A stretch of 7,822 bases of DNA from Betaproteobacteria bacterium (GCA_020028375.1 JAHZNX010000116.1:1-7822); one strand, 5' to 3'; positions 1 through 6,184 are shown, numbered from the stretch's first letter. The notes: generated by a model not told the origin, from the sequence alone. Program-made: numbers and translations.

Positions 1-1
1 C

Positions 2-1279
2 ATGCGATTCATGCTCGCGCACACGAGCCTGGAGGAGAACTTCCCGGTGAACCTCGTGGCGCTGGGCCTCGACGGCCGCCCCACGCGCAAGAACATTGCG
101 CAGCTCGTGGGCGAGTGGGTCGAGTTTCGCACCGCCGTCGTCACGCGGCGCATCCAGTTCAGGTTAGGACAAGTCGAGAAGCGCATCCACATCCTGGAAG
201 GCCGCATCATCGTCCTGCTCAACATCGACAAGGTCATCAAGGTCATCCGCAATTCCGACGAGCCCAAGCCCGACCTCATGAAGCAGTTCAAGCTGACCGA
301 GGCGCAGGCCGAGGACATCCTCGAGATCAGGCTGCGGCAGCTCGCGCGGCTCGAGGGCATCCGGATCGAGACCGAGCTGAAGGAGCTGAAGGACGAGCGC
401 AAGAAGCTGAAGGGCGTGCTGGGCTCGGACGAAGCGCTGACGAGCCTCGTCACCGAGGAAATCCGCGCCGACGCGAAGACCTACGGCGACGCGCGCCGCA
501 CGCAGATCGAGACCGCGGAGCGCGCGACCTTCGAGCGCCAGGTAATCGACGAGCCGCTGACGATCATCGTTTCGAAGAACGGCTGGGTGCGCGCGCGCCC
601 GGGACACGGGCTCGACCTCGCGAGCACGACTTACAAGTCCGGCGACGGGCCGTACGCGGTTTTCGAGACGCGCTCGGTCCACGGCATCGGGCTGATCGAC
701 ACGACCGGCCGCGCCTTTTCGGTGGAGTGCTCCGAGCTGCCCGGAGGCAAGGGCGACGGCCAGCTGCTCTCGTCGTTCATCGAGCTTGCGCCCGGGGCGA
801 GGCTCGCGCACGTGGTGGACGCGCAGCCGGGCAAGCGCCACCTCTTCGCGAGTTCCGGCGGCTACGGCTTCATCGGGAAGTCGGAGGACCTGCTGACGCG
901 CGTGAAGGCGGGCAAGGCATTCATGACGGTCGAGCCGGACGACGAGGTGATCCGGCCCGCGCCGGTGCCGGAAAAGCCGGAGCTGGCAGCGGCGTTCTCG
1001 GAAAAGGGGCGGATGCTGCTCTTCCCGGCCGAGGAGCTCAAGGAGCTCGCGCGCGGCCGCGGCATCACGCTGATGGGGCTGGACGACGGTGAGAAGCTCG
1101 TCGCGGTCGGCTTCGCGAATGCCGAGTCGGTGACCGTCGCCGGGGTCTCGCGCTCGGGCAACGAAAGAACCGTCAAGGTCAGCGGCGCGGACCTCAAGAA
1201 ACACATCCTCCACCGCGCCCGCAAGGGCTGTCTCCTCCCCGGCAAGCTCCGCCCCACCGGCGTGGTGAGCGACGGCTGA
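2..1279 (+). CDS. parC: DNA topoisomerase IV subunit A (ParC), C-terminal part, 5' truncated by window edge
   Basis: ParC is the DNA-cleaving subunit of topoisomerase IV and works with ParE to decatenate daughter chromosomes. About 425 codons are visible, against roughly 750 for a full ParC. The catalytic tyrosine and winged-helix region therefore lie upstream of the window, and the first ATG here is internal. Visible residues 30-165 carry the coiled-coil and C-gate segment, with family blocks HILEG, LNIDKVI, IRNSDEPKP, LTEAQAEDILEIRLRQLARLE and ADAKTYGDARR. From about residue 180 the C-terminal beta-pinwheel begins with EPLTIIVSKNGWVRARPGHG and continues through GYGFIGKSEDL, KAGKAFMT and GRMLLFP. 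No GyrA-box (QRRGGKG) is present, which favours ParC over GyrA; the end RKGCLLPGKLRP is also ParC-like. The frame ends with TGA at 1277-1279. Identification is secure; only the 5' end is missing. Confidence 0.96.
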   Translation: MRFMLAHTSLEENFPVNLVALGLDGRPTRKNIAQLVGEWVEFRTAVVTRRIQFRLGQVEKRIHILEGRIIVLLNIDKVIKVIRNSDEPKPDLMKQFKLTEAQAEDILEIRLRQLARLEGIRIETELKELKDERKKLKGVLGSDEALTSLVTEEIRADAKTYGDARRTQIETAERATFERQVIDEPLTIIVSKNGWVRARPGHGLDLASTTYKSGDGPYAVFETRSVHGIGLIDTTGRAFSVECSELPGGKGDGQLLSSFIELAPGARLAHVVDAQPGKRHLFASSGGYGFIGKSEDLLTRVKAGKAFMTVEPDDEVIRPAPVPEKPELAAAFSEKGRMLLFPAEELKELARGRGITLMGLDDGEKLVAVGFANAESVTVAGVSRSGNERTVKVSGADLKKHILHRARKGCLLPGKLRPTGVVSDG

Positions 1280-1287
1280 ACCCCGCC

Positions 1288-1307
1288 GCTCCCGCGAAGG
1301 CGGGAGC
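1288..1307 (+). repeat. Short intergenic palindrome, copy A (REP-like hairpin)
   Basis: This is a perfect 8-bp stem (GCTCCCGC / GCGGGAGC) with a GAAG loop, starting 9 bases after the parC stop. The core TCCCGCGAAGGCGGGA is identical to that of copy B at 1347-1366, which lies in the opposite orientation. No T-run follows, so it is not a canonical intrinsic terminator, although it could protect or end the parC message. Palindromes with this core are dispersed between genes in many beta- and gammaproteobacterial genomes (family knowledge, not tested here). Confidence 0.75.
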
Positions 1308-1346
1308 CCAGGAAACCCGATTCCTAACGGATCAGCGAGACGCTAG

Positions 1347-1366
1347 ATTCCCGCCTTCGCGGGAAT
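1347..1366 (-). repeat. Short intergenic palindrome, copy B, inverted relative to copy A
   Basis: This is a perfect 8-bp stem (ATTCCCGC / GCGGGAAT) with a CTTC loop on the + strand. Read on the - strand it has the same 16-base core as copy A, followed by AATCTAG where copy A has AGCCCAG. The two outermost base pairs differ from copy A (A-T and T-A in place of G-C and C-G) but pairing is preserved. The A/B pair, 39 bases apart and head to head, could fold into one long cruciform. It sits about 33 bases ahead of the ctaA start. Confidence 0.75.
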
Positions 1367-1384
1367 GACGATCCCGGTCGTTGA

Positions 1385-1390
1385 TATCAT
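1385..1390 (+). promoter_or_regulatory. Possible -10 element of the ctaA promoter (TATCAT)
   Basis: TATCAT matches the sigma-70 -10 consensus at five of six bases in otherwise GC-rich DNA, and lies 9 bases before the ctaA ATG. No good -35 hexamer is seen 16-18 bases upstream, where the repeat copy B lies. If used, transcription would start only a few bases before the ATG, giving a nearly leaderless message. The call is tentative. Confidence 0.35.
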
Positions 1391-1399
1391 GCGGAGAGA

Positions 1400-2512
1400 A
1401 TGGGCGAAACCGCTATCCATACTGCGCGTCCTGGCGCGGCCGTCGCCGGCCACGCGCGCGCCGGGTGGAAGCGCCGCATCGCCGCCTGGCTGATCGCGTG
1501 CTGCGCTCTCGTATTCGCGATGGTGGTGCTCGGCGGCGTAACCCGGCTCACGCGTTCGGGCCTCTCCATCGTGGAGTGGCAGCCGATCGTCGGCGCGCTG
1601 CCGCCGCTCAGCTCCACCGACTGGCAGGAGCTCTTCCTCAAGTACCAGCTGACCCCCGAGTACCAGAAGGTGAACCCGGGCATGAGCCTCGAAGGCTTCA
1701 AGGGCATCTTCTGGCTCGAGTACTTCCACCGTCTGCTCGGGCGGCTCACCGGCGTCGTCTTCTTCGCGCCCCTCCTCTATTTCCTGTGGCGGCGCGCATT
1801 CACCCCGCCGCTCGCTCTGAAGCTCGGAGGCATCTTCCTGCTCGGCGCGCTGCAGGGAGCGATGGGCTGGTACATGGTGCAAAGCGGGCTGGTGGACGAT
1901 CCGCGGGTGAGCCACTACCGGCTGACGGCGCATCTCGCGCTCGCGTTCGCCATTTACGCCGCGATGCTGTGGCTTGCGCTCGATCTCCTCACGCCCGCGC
2001 CCGCCCGGGCGGAGGAGATCGGGCGCCTCGGCCGGCTGCGGTGCCTCGCGTGGGCGGTCACCGGACTGGTAATCGCGATGGTGGTGACTGGTGGGCTCGT
2101 CGCCGGCATCCGCGCGGGATACGCATACAACACCTTTCCGCTCATGAACGGGCGCTGGGTGCCGCCGGAGATCTTCCTCATCGAGCCGTGGTACCTGAAC
2201 TTCGTCAACAACATGGCGACAGTCCAGTTCGACCATCGCCTGGTCGCCTGGCTGCTCGCGGTCGCGGTTCCGTGGCTGTGGCTCGAAGCCGGTCGGGCGG
2301 GGTTGACGGGGCGCGCGCGCCTGCTCACGCATCTCCTGCTCGCGGCGCTGGCGCTCCAGATCGCGCTCGGCATCGCGACGCTGCTGCTGGTTGTTCCGGT
2401 TGCGCTCGCCGCGGCGCATCAGGCCGGGGCGCTGGTCGTGTTCACCGCCGCGCTCGCGGTCAACCACTTCTTGCGCAGCGCCGATAGCCGGCCTCACCAG
2501 GGGTTCGGGTAG
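1400..2512 (+). CDS. ctaA: Heme A synthase, Cox15/CtaA family
   Basis: This integral membrane enzyme oxidises the C8 methyl of heme O to a formyl group, producing heme A for aa3-type cytochrome oxidases. The product has 370 residues and about eight membrane segments, roughly at 27-47, 105-129, 139-160, 176-197, 215-236, 281-296, 307-330 and 333-355. Family signatures are GGVTRLTRSGLSIVEW (45-60), EYFHRLLGR (107-115), YRLTAHLALA (173-182), FDHRLVAW (277-284) and AAHQAGA (338-344). Candidate heme-ligand histidines are H110, H178, H279 and H340; E107 matches the essential glutamate of the ExxH motif. No cysteine pair occurs in the first outer loop, unlike the Bacillus type. The ATG at 1400 is the only usable start, since an in-frame TGA lies at 1382-1384, but the GGAGAG before it leaves only 1-2 bases of spacing. 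No ctaB or cox genes adjoin it here. Identification is firm. Confidence 0.95.
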   Translation: MGETAIHTARPGAAVAGHARAGWKRRIAAWLIACCALVFAMVVLGGVTRLTRSGLSIVEWQPIVGALPPLSSTDWQELFLKYQLTPEYQKVNPGMSLEGFKGIFWLEYFHRLLGRLTGVVFFAPLLYFLWRRAFTPPLALKLGGIFLLGALQGAMGWYMVQSGLVDDPRVSHYRLTAHLALAFAIYAAMLWLALDLLTPAPARAEEIGRLGRLRCLAWAVTGLVIAMVVTGGLVAGIRAGYAYNTFPLMNGRWVPPEIFLIEPWYLNFVNNMATVQFDHRLVAWLLAVAVPWLWLEAGRAGLTGRARLLTHLLLAALALQIALGIATLLLVVPVALAAAHQAGALVVFTAALAVNHFLRSADSRPHQGFG

Positions 2513-2524
2513 GCCCATCGAACC

Positions 2525-2530
2525 TATAAT
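2525..2530 (+). promoter_or_regulatory. Candidate -10 box (perfect TATAAT) upstream of the dioxygenase gene
   Basis: An exact TATAAT stands in the 107-base gap between ctaA and the dioxygenase gene. The upstream -35 is weak: the nearest candidate is TTCGGG at 2504-2509 with a short 15-base spacer. Transcription would begin near 2537, leaving a leader of about 80 bases. The perfect hexamer in GC-rich surroundings makes a promoter for the following gene set plausible. Confidence 0.45.
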
Positions 2531-2543
2531 AGTCGGTAGCGGC

Positions 2544-2567
2544 CTGTCGGGCTCGGCGGTGCGACAG
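2544..2567 (+). other. Inverted repeat in the leader of the dioxygenase gene
   Basis: CTGTCG (2544-2549) and CGACAG (2562-2567) form a perfect 6-bp inverted repeat around a 12-base loop. It lies downstream of the TATAAT box, so it would be in the transcribed leader. It could be an RNA hairpin or an operator, or could be chance. The rest of 2568-2619 shows a GTTCGAAC palindrome (2601-2608) and a weak AGG Shine-Dalgarno (2609-2611) eight bases before the next ATG. Confidence 0.3.
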
Positions 2568-2619
2568 ACTGGTAAGGGCAAAATCGCCTGCGGATCGGGA
2601 GTTCGAACAGGTACCCACG

Positions 2620-3432
2620 ATGAAGCTCACGTCGGCGCAGGTGGAGCAGTTTCACCGTGACGGTTACCTGTTCTTTCCCGGCGTCTTCTCGCGCGAGGAG
2701 ATGAGCGTTCTTTGCGCGGAGGTGCCGAAAATCTACGCCGAGCATCGTCCGCAGATCGTGCGTGAAAAGGACGGCGTGACGCCGCGAACGAGCTTCGCCG
2801 CGCACACTTACAATCGGGTGTTCGCGAAGCTCGCCCGCCATCCGCGGCTCATCGAGCCGGTCGAGCAGGTCCTCGGCGAGAAGCTCTACATTCACCAGTT
2901 CAAGATCAACGCCAAGGCCGCTTTTGACGGCGACGTCTGGCAGTGGCACCAGGACTACGGCACCTGGAAGCGCGACGACGAGATGCCCGAGCCGCGCGCA
3001 ATGAACATCGCGCTCTTTCTCGAGGAGGTGAACGAGTTCAACGGGCCGCTGCTCTTCATCCCCGGCTCGCACAAGCTGGGCGTAGTCGAGGCCGGTCACG
3101 ACACGACCACCACGAGCTACCCGCTGTGGACGATAGACAACGCCACCATCACGAAACTCGTCGGGCGTGGCGGCATCGTCGCACCCAAGGGCCCACCGGG
3201 TTCGATGCTGCTGTTCCATTCGTGCCTCGTGCACGGCTCGTCCTCCAACATGTCGCCTTGGGACCGAACCATTGTTTATCTCTCGCTGTGCGCGGTCTCC
3301 AACCATATCCGGCGCTTCCAGCGGCCGGAGTACATCGCCCACCGCGATTTCACCCCGATCGAGTGCCTGCCCGACGACTGCCTGCTGCGCGACGATATCC
3401 AGGTCAAGCTGCCGGTGAATGAGATTGCCTGA
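2620..3432 (+). CDS. Phytanoyl-CoA dioxygenase (PhyH) family Fe(II)/2-oxoglutarate oxygenase
   Basis: The 270-residue product is a double-stranded beta-helix oxygenase of the PhyH superfamily. Such enzymes use Fe(II), O2 and 2-oxoglutarate to hydroxylate small organic substrates in the cytoplasm. The N-terminus, QVEQFHRDGYLFFPGVFS (7-24), is the usual PhyH opening. The facial triad is H110, D112 (WHQDY, 109-113) and H205 (LVHGSSSN, 203-210). R216 in DRTIVYL sits 11 residues after H205, as expected for the 2-oxoglutarate carboxylate-binding arginine. GPLLFIPGSHK (142-152) is another family block. The region around the triad resembles ectoine hydroxylase (EctD), but the EctD signature WHSDFETWH is replaced by WHQDYGTWK and no ectoine genes are nearby, so the substrate is unknown. 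The stop codon is one base from the next gene's likely ATG, suggesting coupled translation. Family assignment is firm; function is open. Confidence 0.9.
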   Translation: MKLTSAQVEQFHRDGYLFFPGVFSREEMSVLCAEVPKIYAEHRPQIVREKDGVTPRTSFAAHTYNRVFAKLARHPRLIEPVEQVLGEKLYIHQFKINAKAAFDGDVWQWHQDYGTWKRDDEMPEPRAMNIALFLEEVNEFNGPLLFIPGSHKLGVVEAGHDTTTTSYPLWTIDNATITKLVGRGGIVAPKGPPGSMLLFHSCLVHGSSSNMSPWDRTIVYLSLCAVSNHIRRFQRPEYIAHRDFTPIECLPDDCLLRDDIQVKLPVNEIA

Positions 3433-3433
3433 C

Positions 3434-4792
3434 ATGAATCTCCACGCCCTGCTCAGGCAGCGCGAAGCGGAGGGCAATCCGCTGCGGGTGGCCCTCATCG
3501 GCGCCGGCAAGTTTGGCTCGATGTTCCTCGCGCAGGCGCGGCGCACGCCGGGCCTTCATGTCGTCGCCGTCGCCGATCTCGACCCCGTGCGGGCGCGCGA
3601 TGCCCTGGCGCGCGTCGGGTGGGATGTAGAGCGTTACCGCGCCCGCTCCCTCGACGAGGCATACCGACGCGGGACGACCTGCGTGACCGACGACGCGGCG
3701 GGCGCGATTGCCTCGGACGCGGTGGAAATCGCGATCGACGCGACCGGCAACCCTGCCGCCGGCATCCGGCACGCGCTCGCCTGTTGCAGGCACGGCAAGC
3801 ACATCGTGATGGTGAACGTCGAAGCTGATTGCCTGGCGGGGCCGCTCCTTGCCCGGCGCGCGCGCGAGGCCGGCATCGTCTATACGCTCGCCTACGGCGA
3901 TCAGCCCGCGCTGATCTGCGAGCTGGTGGACTGGGCGCGCGTCGCCGGCTTCGACGTGGTGGCGGCCGGGAAGGGCACGAAGTATCTCCCCGCGTACCAC
4001 GAGTCGACGCCCGCAACCGTCTGGGGCCATTACGGCTTTGCGCCCGAGCAGGTCGAGCGCGGGGATTTCAACGCGCAGATGTTCAATTCGTTCCTCGACG
4101 GCACCAAGTCCGCGATCGAGATGGCGGCGGTGGCGAATGCGACCGGCCTCGCGCCGGCGCCGGACGGGCTCTCGTTCCCGCCGTGCGGCGTCGACCGCCT
4201 GCCGCGCGTGCTGAAGCCCGCGGCCGAGGGCGGCGTCCTGCACCACCGCGGCCAGGTCGAGGTCGTTTCCAGCCTCGAGCGCGACGGGCGGCCGGTAGAG
4301 CGCGACCTGAGGTGGGGCGTGTACGTGACGTTCGCCGCCGACAGCGAGTACGTGAAGCGCTGCTTCAGCGAATACGGGCTCGCCACCGACGAGTCCGGAA
4401 ACTACGCCGCGCTCTACAAGCCCTATCACCTCATCGGGCTCGAGCTGGGGATTTCGGTCGCGAACGCCGGATTGCGGCGCGAGGCGACGGGCGCGCCCAC
4501 CGGATTCCGCGGCGACGTGGTGGCGGTGGCGAAGCGCGACCTCGAGCCCGGCGAGACGCTCGACGGGGAAGGCGGCTACACCGTGTGGGGGCGTCTCATG
4601 CCGGCGCGGGATTCGCTTGCCCGCGGGGGACTGCCGATCGGGCTCGCTCATGGCGTACGGCTAGTGCGTCGGGTCGGCAAAGGCGCCGCCGTCACCTGGC
4701 GTGACATCGTCATGCCGGAGTCGGAGGCAGTGCGCGTCCGGCTCGAGATGGAAGCGCACTTCGCCGCTGAATGGGGAATCAAGCCAGGTTGA
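3434..4792 (+). CDS. NAD(P)-dependent oxidoreductase with C-terminal SAF-like domain
   Basis: The product has 452 residues from the ATG at 3434. An in-frame ATG at 3419 would add five residues and overlap the upstream gene; neither start has a clear ribosome site, and 3434 was chosen because it lies one base after the upstream stop. Residues 17-50 form a Rossmann beta-alpha-beta unit with GAGKFG (23-28) and an acidic D48 after the second strand, which favours NAD over NADP. AIDATGNP (100-107) and the strand at 123-129 complete the nucleotide fold. The middle section (about 150-350) resembles the catalytic part of homoserine-dehydrogenase-like or Gfo/Idh-type enzymes, with K180, K183 and H189 in GKGTKYLPAYHES. 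Residues 359-425 (GDVVAVAKRDLEPGETLDGEGG and onward) look like an SAF domain, as found in sialic acid synthases and altronate dehydratases. The substrate cannot be named. It may oxidise or reduce a product of the neighbouring dioxygenase (inference). Confidence 0.82.
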   Translation: MNLHALLRQREAEGNPLRVALIGAGKFGSMFLAQARRTPGLHVVAVADLDPVRARDALARVGWDVERYRARSLDEAYRRGTTCVTDDAAGAIASDAVEIAIDATGNPAAGIRHALACCRHGKHIVMVNVEADCLAGPLLARRAREAGIVYTLAYGDQPALICELVDWARVAGFDVVAAGKGTKYLPAYHESTPATVWGHYGFAPEQVERGDFNAQMFNSFLDGTKSAIEMAAVANATGLAPAPDGLSFPPCGVDRLPRVLKPAAEGGVLHHRGQVEVVSSLERDGRPVERDLRWGVYVTFAADSEYVKRCFSEYGLATDESGNYAALYKPYHLIGLELGISVANAGLRREATGAPTGFRGDVVAVAKRDLEPGETLDGEGGYTVWGRLMPARDSLARGGLPIGLAHGVRLVRRVGKGAAVTWRDIVMPESEAVRVRLEMEAHFAAEWGIKPG

Positions 4793-4805
4793 CAGCCGCC
4801 GCACG

Positions 4806-4817
4806 TTGTCCGGACAA
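4806..4817 (+). promoter_or_regulatory. Perfect 12-bp palindrome, possible operator (TTGTCCGGACAA)
   Basis: TTGTCCGGACAA is its own reverse complement and fills most of the 34-base gap before the Rieske gene, ending 9 bases ahead of its ATG. Half-sites of the form TTGTC/GACAA are reminiscent of FadR/FCD-type GntR regulator sites (TNGTNNNACNA); this is a resemblance only. A 12-base palindrome is expected by chance about twice in a window of this size, so position is the main argument. Confidence 0.3.
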
Positions 4818-4826
4818 TTGAGGCAA

Positions 4827-5531
4827 ATGCAGCGGCGCGATTTCATCAAGATTTGCGCGGCCGGGGCGGCGGTCAGCGCGAACGATCTCCTCGCCGCGCA
4901 GGACCTCCAACCGCGCTTCTACTCGCGCACCCTCCTCACGGACGAGAGCGGTCGCCCGCTGCGGGCCGCGAGCCTCGTCGCCGGGCGCAATTACATCTTC
5001 CACTATCCGTTCGAGACCACGCCCTGCTTTCTCCTGAACCTCGGCAAGCCGACGGTGCGCGACGTTCAGTTGAAGACCGAGAACGGCTCAAGCTACCAGT
5101 GGCGCGGCGGCGTCGGGCCCAATCTCGCGATCGTCGGCTATTCCGCGATCTGCGCGCACCGCATGAGCTACCCCACGCCGCAGATCAGCTTCATCAGCTA
5201 CCGAGAAGCATCGACCGCCTCGCGGATCATGCGCCCCAACACCATCCATTGCTGCTCCGAGCACAGCGAGTACGACCCGGCGGCGGGCGCGAAGGTGGTC
5301 GGGGGGCCCGCGCCGCAGCCGCTCGCCGCAGTCCTGCTCGGGCACGACGCGAAGAGCGACACCCTGCACGCGATCGGCACCCTGGGCGGGGAGATGTTCA
5401 ACGCGTTCTTCGCCAAGTTCGAGTTCAAGCTGGCACTCGATTACGGCAACGGCAGGACGCGCCAGCCGGTCGCCGAGCGCACCGTGGTGAAGGAGCTGCA
5501 GCAGTTCTGCAAGCAGCAGGTCCGCTGTTAG
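4827..5531 (+). CDS. Tat-exported Rieske-type [2Fe-2S] protein
   Basis: The 234-residue product begins QRRDFIK (2-8), a close fit to the twin-arginine motif, followed by a short apolar stretch with possible cleavage near residues 18-25. Folding in the cytoplasm with its cluster and export to the periplasm is therefore expected. Candidate cluster ligands are C109-A-H111 (CxH) and C143-S-E-H146 (CxxH) in CCSEHSEYDP, followed by GAKVVGGPAPQPLAAV (154-169), the proline-rich segment typical of Rieske folds. The gap between H111 and C143 is 31 residues, about twice that of bc1-complex Rieske proteins. No transmembrane anchor is seen beyond the signal. The ATG at 4827 was chosen because it places the RR motif at the N-terminus and is preceded by GAGG (4820-4823). 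An upstream in-frame ATG at 4701 lies inside the preceding gene and was rejected. The partner enzyme is unknown. The Rieske assignment is good; the specific role is not known. Confidence 0.82.
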   Translation: MQRRDFIKICAAGAAVSANDLLAAQDLQPRFYSRTLLTDESGRPLRAASLVAGRNYIFHYPFETTPCFLLNLGKPTVRDVQLKTENGSSYQWRGGVGPNLAIVGYSAICAHRMSYPTPQISFISYREASTASRIMRPNTIHCCSEHSEYDPAAGAKVVGGPAPQPLAAVLLGHDAKSDTLHAIGTLGGEMFNAFFAKFEFKLALDYGNGRTRQPVAERTVVKELQQFCKQQVRC

Positions 5532-5569
5532 GGATGATAGTATTACCGTTGCTCGTTTCAATCGTTCAC

Positions 5570-5578
5570 GGAGGAGGG
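5570..5578 (+). promoter_or_regulatory. Strong Shine-Dalgarno site of sodC
   Basis: GGAGGAGGG contains AGGAGG at 5572-5577, six bases before the ATG at 5584. It is by far the best ribosome site in the window, where most starts have weak or badly spaced ones. It fixes the sodC start and suggests high translation. The A/T-richer stretch at 5534-5545 upstream (containing TAGTAT and TATTAC) might hold a -10 element, but no -35 was recognised. Confidence 0.8.
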
Positions 5579-5583
5579 AAATC

Positions 5584-6099
5584 ATGAAGAAATATGTATT
5601 GGCCGCGGCCTGCGGCGCGGTGCTCGTTTCCGGCTGCGCCACGATGGAAGAAACGGAGCCGACCGCGAGCGCGACGCTCGAGCCGCGCAGCGGCTCGAGC
5701 GTGCGAGGGACCGTCACCTTCACCCAGGTCGGCGACCTCGTGCGTGTCAGCGGGACCGTCACGGACCATACCAAGGGCCCCAAGGGCTTCCACATCCACG
5801 AGAAGGGGGACTGCAGCGCGCCGGATGCGATGAGCGCCGCCGGGCACTTCAATCCCCATAAGAGCAAGCACGGCGGACCATACGAACCCGTGAAGCACGC
5901 CGGCGACCTCGGAAACCTCAACTTCAGCCCGGCTGGCGAAGCAACGTTCAGCTTCGTGGTGGGTGACATCTCGGTGAGCAGCGACCGGCCGGACGGCATC
6001 ATCGGCCGCGCGGTAGTGGTTCACGCAGCTGCCGACGATCTCAAGACCGACCCAACCGGCAACTCCGGCGGGCGCGTCGCCTGCGGTGTGATCAAGTAA
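5584..6099 (+). CDS. sodC: Cu,Zn superoxide dismutase, predicted lipoprotein
   Basis: SodC converts superoxide to hydrogen peroxide and oxygen in the cell envelope. The 171-residue product starts with a lipoprotein signal (KK, apolar core, lipobox VSGC with acylated C18). Alanine at +2 predicts outer-membrane sorting. All active-site residues are present: copper ligands H70 and H72 (GFHIHE), bridging H88 (GHFNP) and H147 (VVVHA). The zinc ligands are H88, H96, H105 and D108 (HAGDLGN), with the same spacing (8, 9, 3) as in human SOD1. C77 and C167 form the structural disulfide, and R164 (GGRVACG) is the substrate-guiding arginine. It lies 52 bases after the Rieske gene, has its own strong ribosome site, and is followed by a clear terminator, so it closes the transcription unit. 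Identification and likely activity are secure. Confidence 0.97.
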   Translation: MKKYVLAAACGAVLVSGCATMEETEPTASATLEPRSGSSVRGTVTFTQVGDLVRVSGTVTDHTKGPKGFHIHEKGDCSAPDAMSAAGHFNPHKSKHGGPYEPVKHAGDLGNLNFSPAGEATFSFVVGDISVSSDRPDGIIGRAVVVHAAADDLKTDPTGNSGGRVACGVIK

Positions 6100-6124
6100 C
6101 ACGCTCGCGGCTTCACCGGACAAC

Positions 6125-6158
6125 GGCCCGCGCCGGCAACGGCGCGGGCCTTTCTTTT
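6125..6158 (+). terminator. Rho-independent terminator after sodC
   Basis: A perfect 11-bp G/C stem (GGCCCGCGCCG at 6125-6135 with CGGCGCGGGCC at 6140-6150) is capped by a GCAA tetraloop of the stable GNRA class and followed directly by TTTCTTTT (6151-6158). It lies 26 bases beyond the sodC stop and separates that unit from aat. Confidence 0.95.
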
Positions 6159-6170
6159 CCCGCGCGGCCG

Positions 6171-6176
6171 TACAAT
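6171..6176 (+). promoter_or_regulatory. Candidate -10 element of the aat promoter (TACAAT)
   Basis: TACAAT matches the -10 consensus at five of six bases, just after the sodC terminator and 8 bases before the aat ATG. A promoter is needed here because the terminator isolates aat. No convincing -35 is seen; the matching distance falls in the terminator's stem end and T-run. Transcription would begin within a few bases of the ATG, consistent with the absence of a Shine-Dalgarno site. Confidence 0.45.
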
Positions 6177-6184
6177 CCCGGGCA

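Noticed and set aside
2..1279. DNA gyrase subunit A (GyrA)
   Set aside because: The canonical GyrA-box is missing from the C-terminal domain, and the sequence blocks and short end follow ParC.
1288..1307. Intrinsic terminator of parC
   Set aside because: The stem is good but no T-run follows. The same hairpin recurs inverted 39 bases away, so a dispersed repeat explains it better.
1343..2581. Long open frame on the - strand opposite ctaA (about 412 codons)
   Set aside because: It is antisense to a certain ctaA, has low-complexity Arg/Pro/Glu-rich composition, and its end (VIPAKAGI) is just a translation of the intergenic palindrome. Such frames arise from the G/C third-position bias.
2537..2619. 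tRNA-like elements (AGACTGGTAA, GAGTTCGAAC) before the dioxygenase gene
   Set aside because: The apparent T-loop GTTCGA is not flanked by complementary stem arms, and no acceptor stem or anticodon arm can be formed. It is not a tRNA, and evidence for a degenerate one is too thin.
2620..3432. Ectoine hydroxylase (EctD)
   Set aside because: The iron and 2-oxoglutarate residues match, but the EctD signature WHSDFETWH is changed to WHQDYGTWK, the protein is shorter than usual for EctD (about 300), and no ectABC genes adjoin it.
3404..4651. Long open frame on the - strand opposite the SAF-domain oxidoreductase (about 415 codons)
   Set aside because: The + strand frame has a Rossmann motif and coherent domains. 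The antisense product is rich in Arg, Gly, His and Val with no recognisable motif or start site.
4701..4826. Upstream in-frame start for the Rieske protein at 4701
   Set aside because: It would add 42 residues encoded inside the preceding gene and bury the twin-arginine motif away from the N-terminus.
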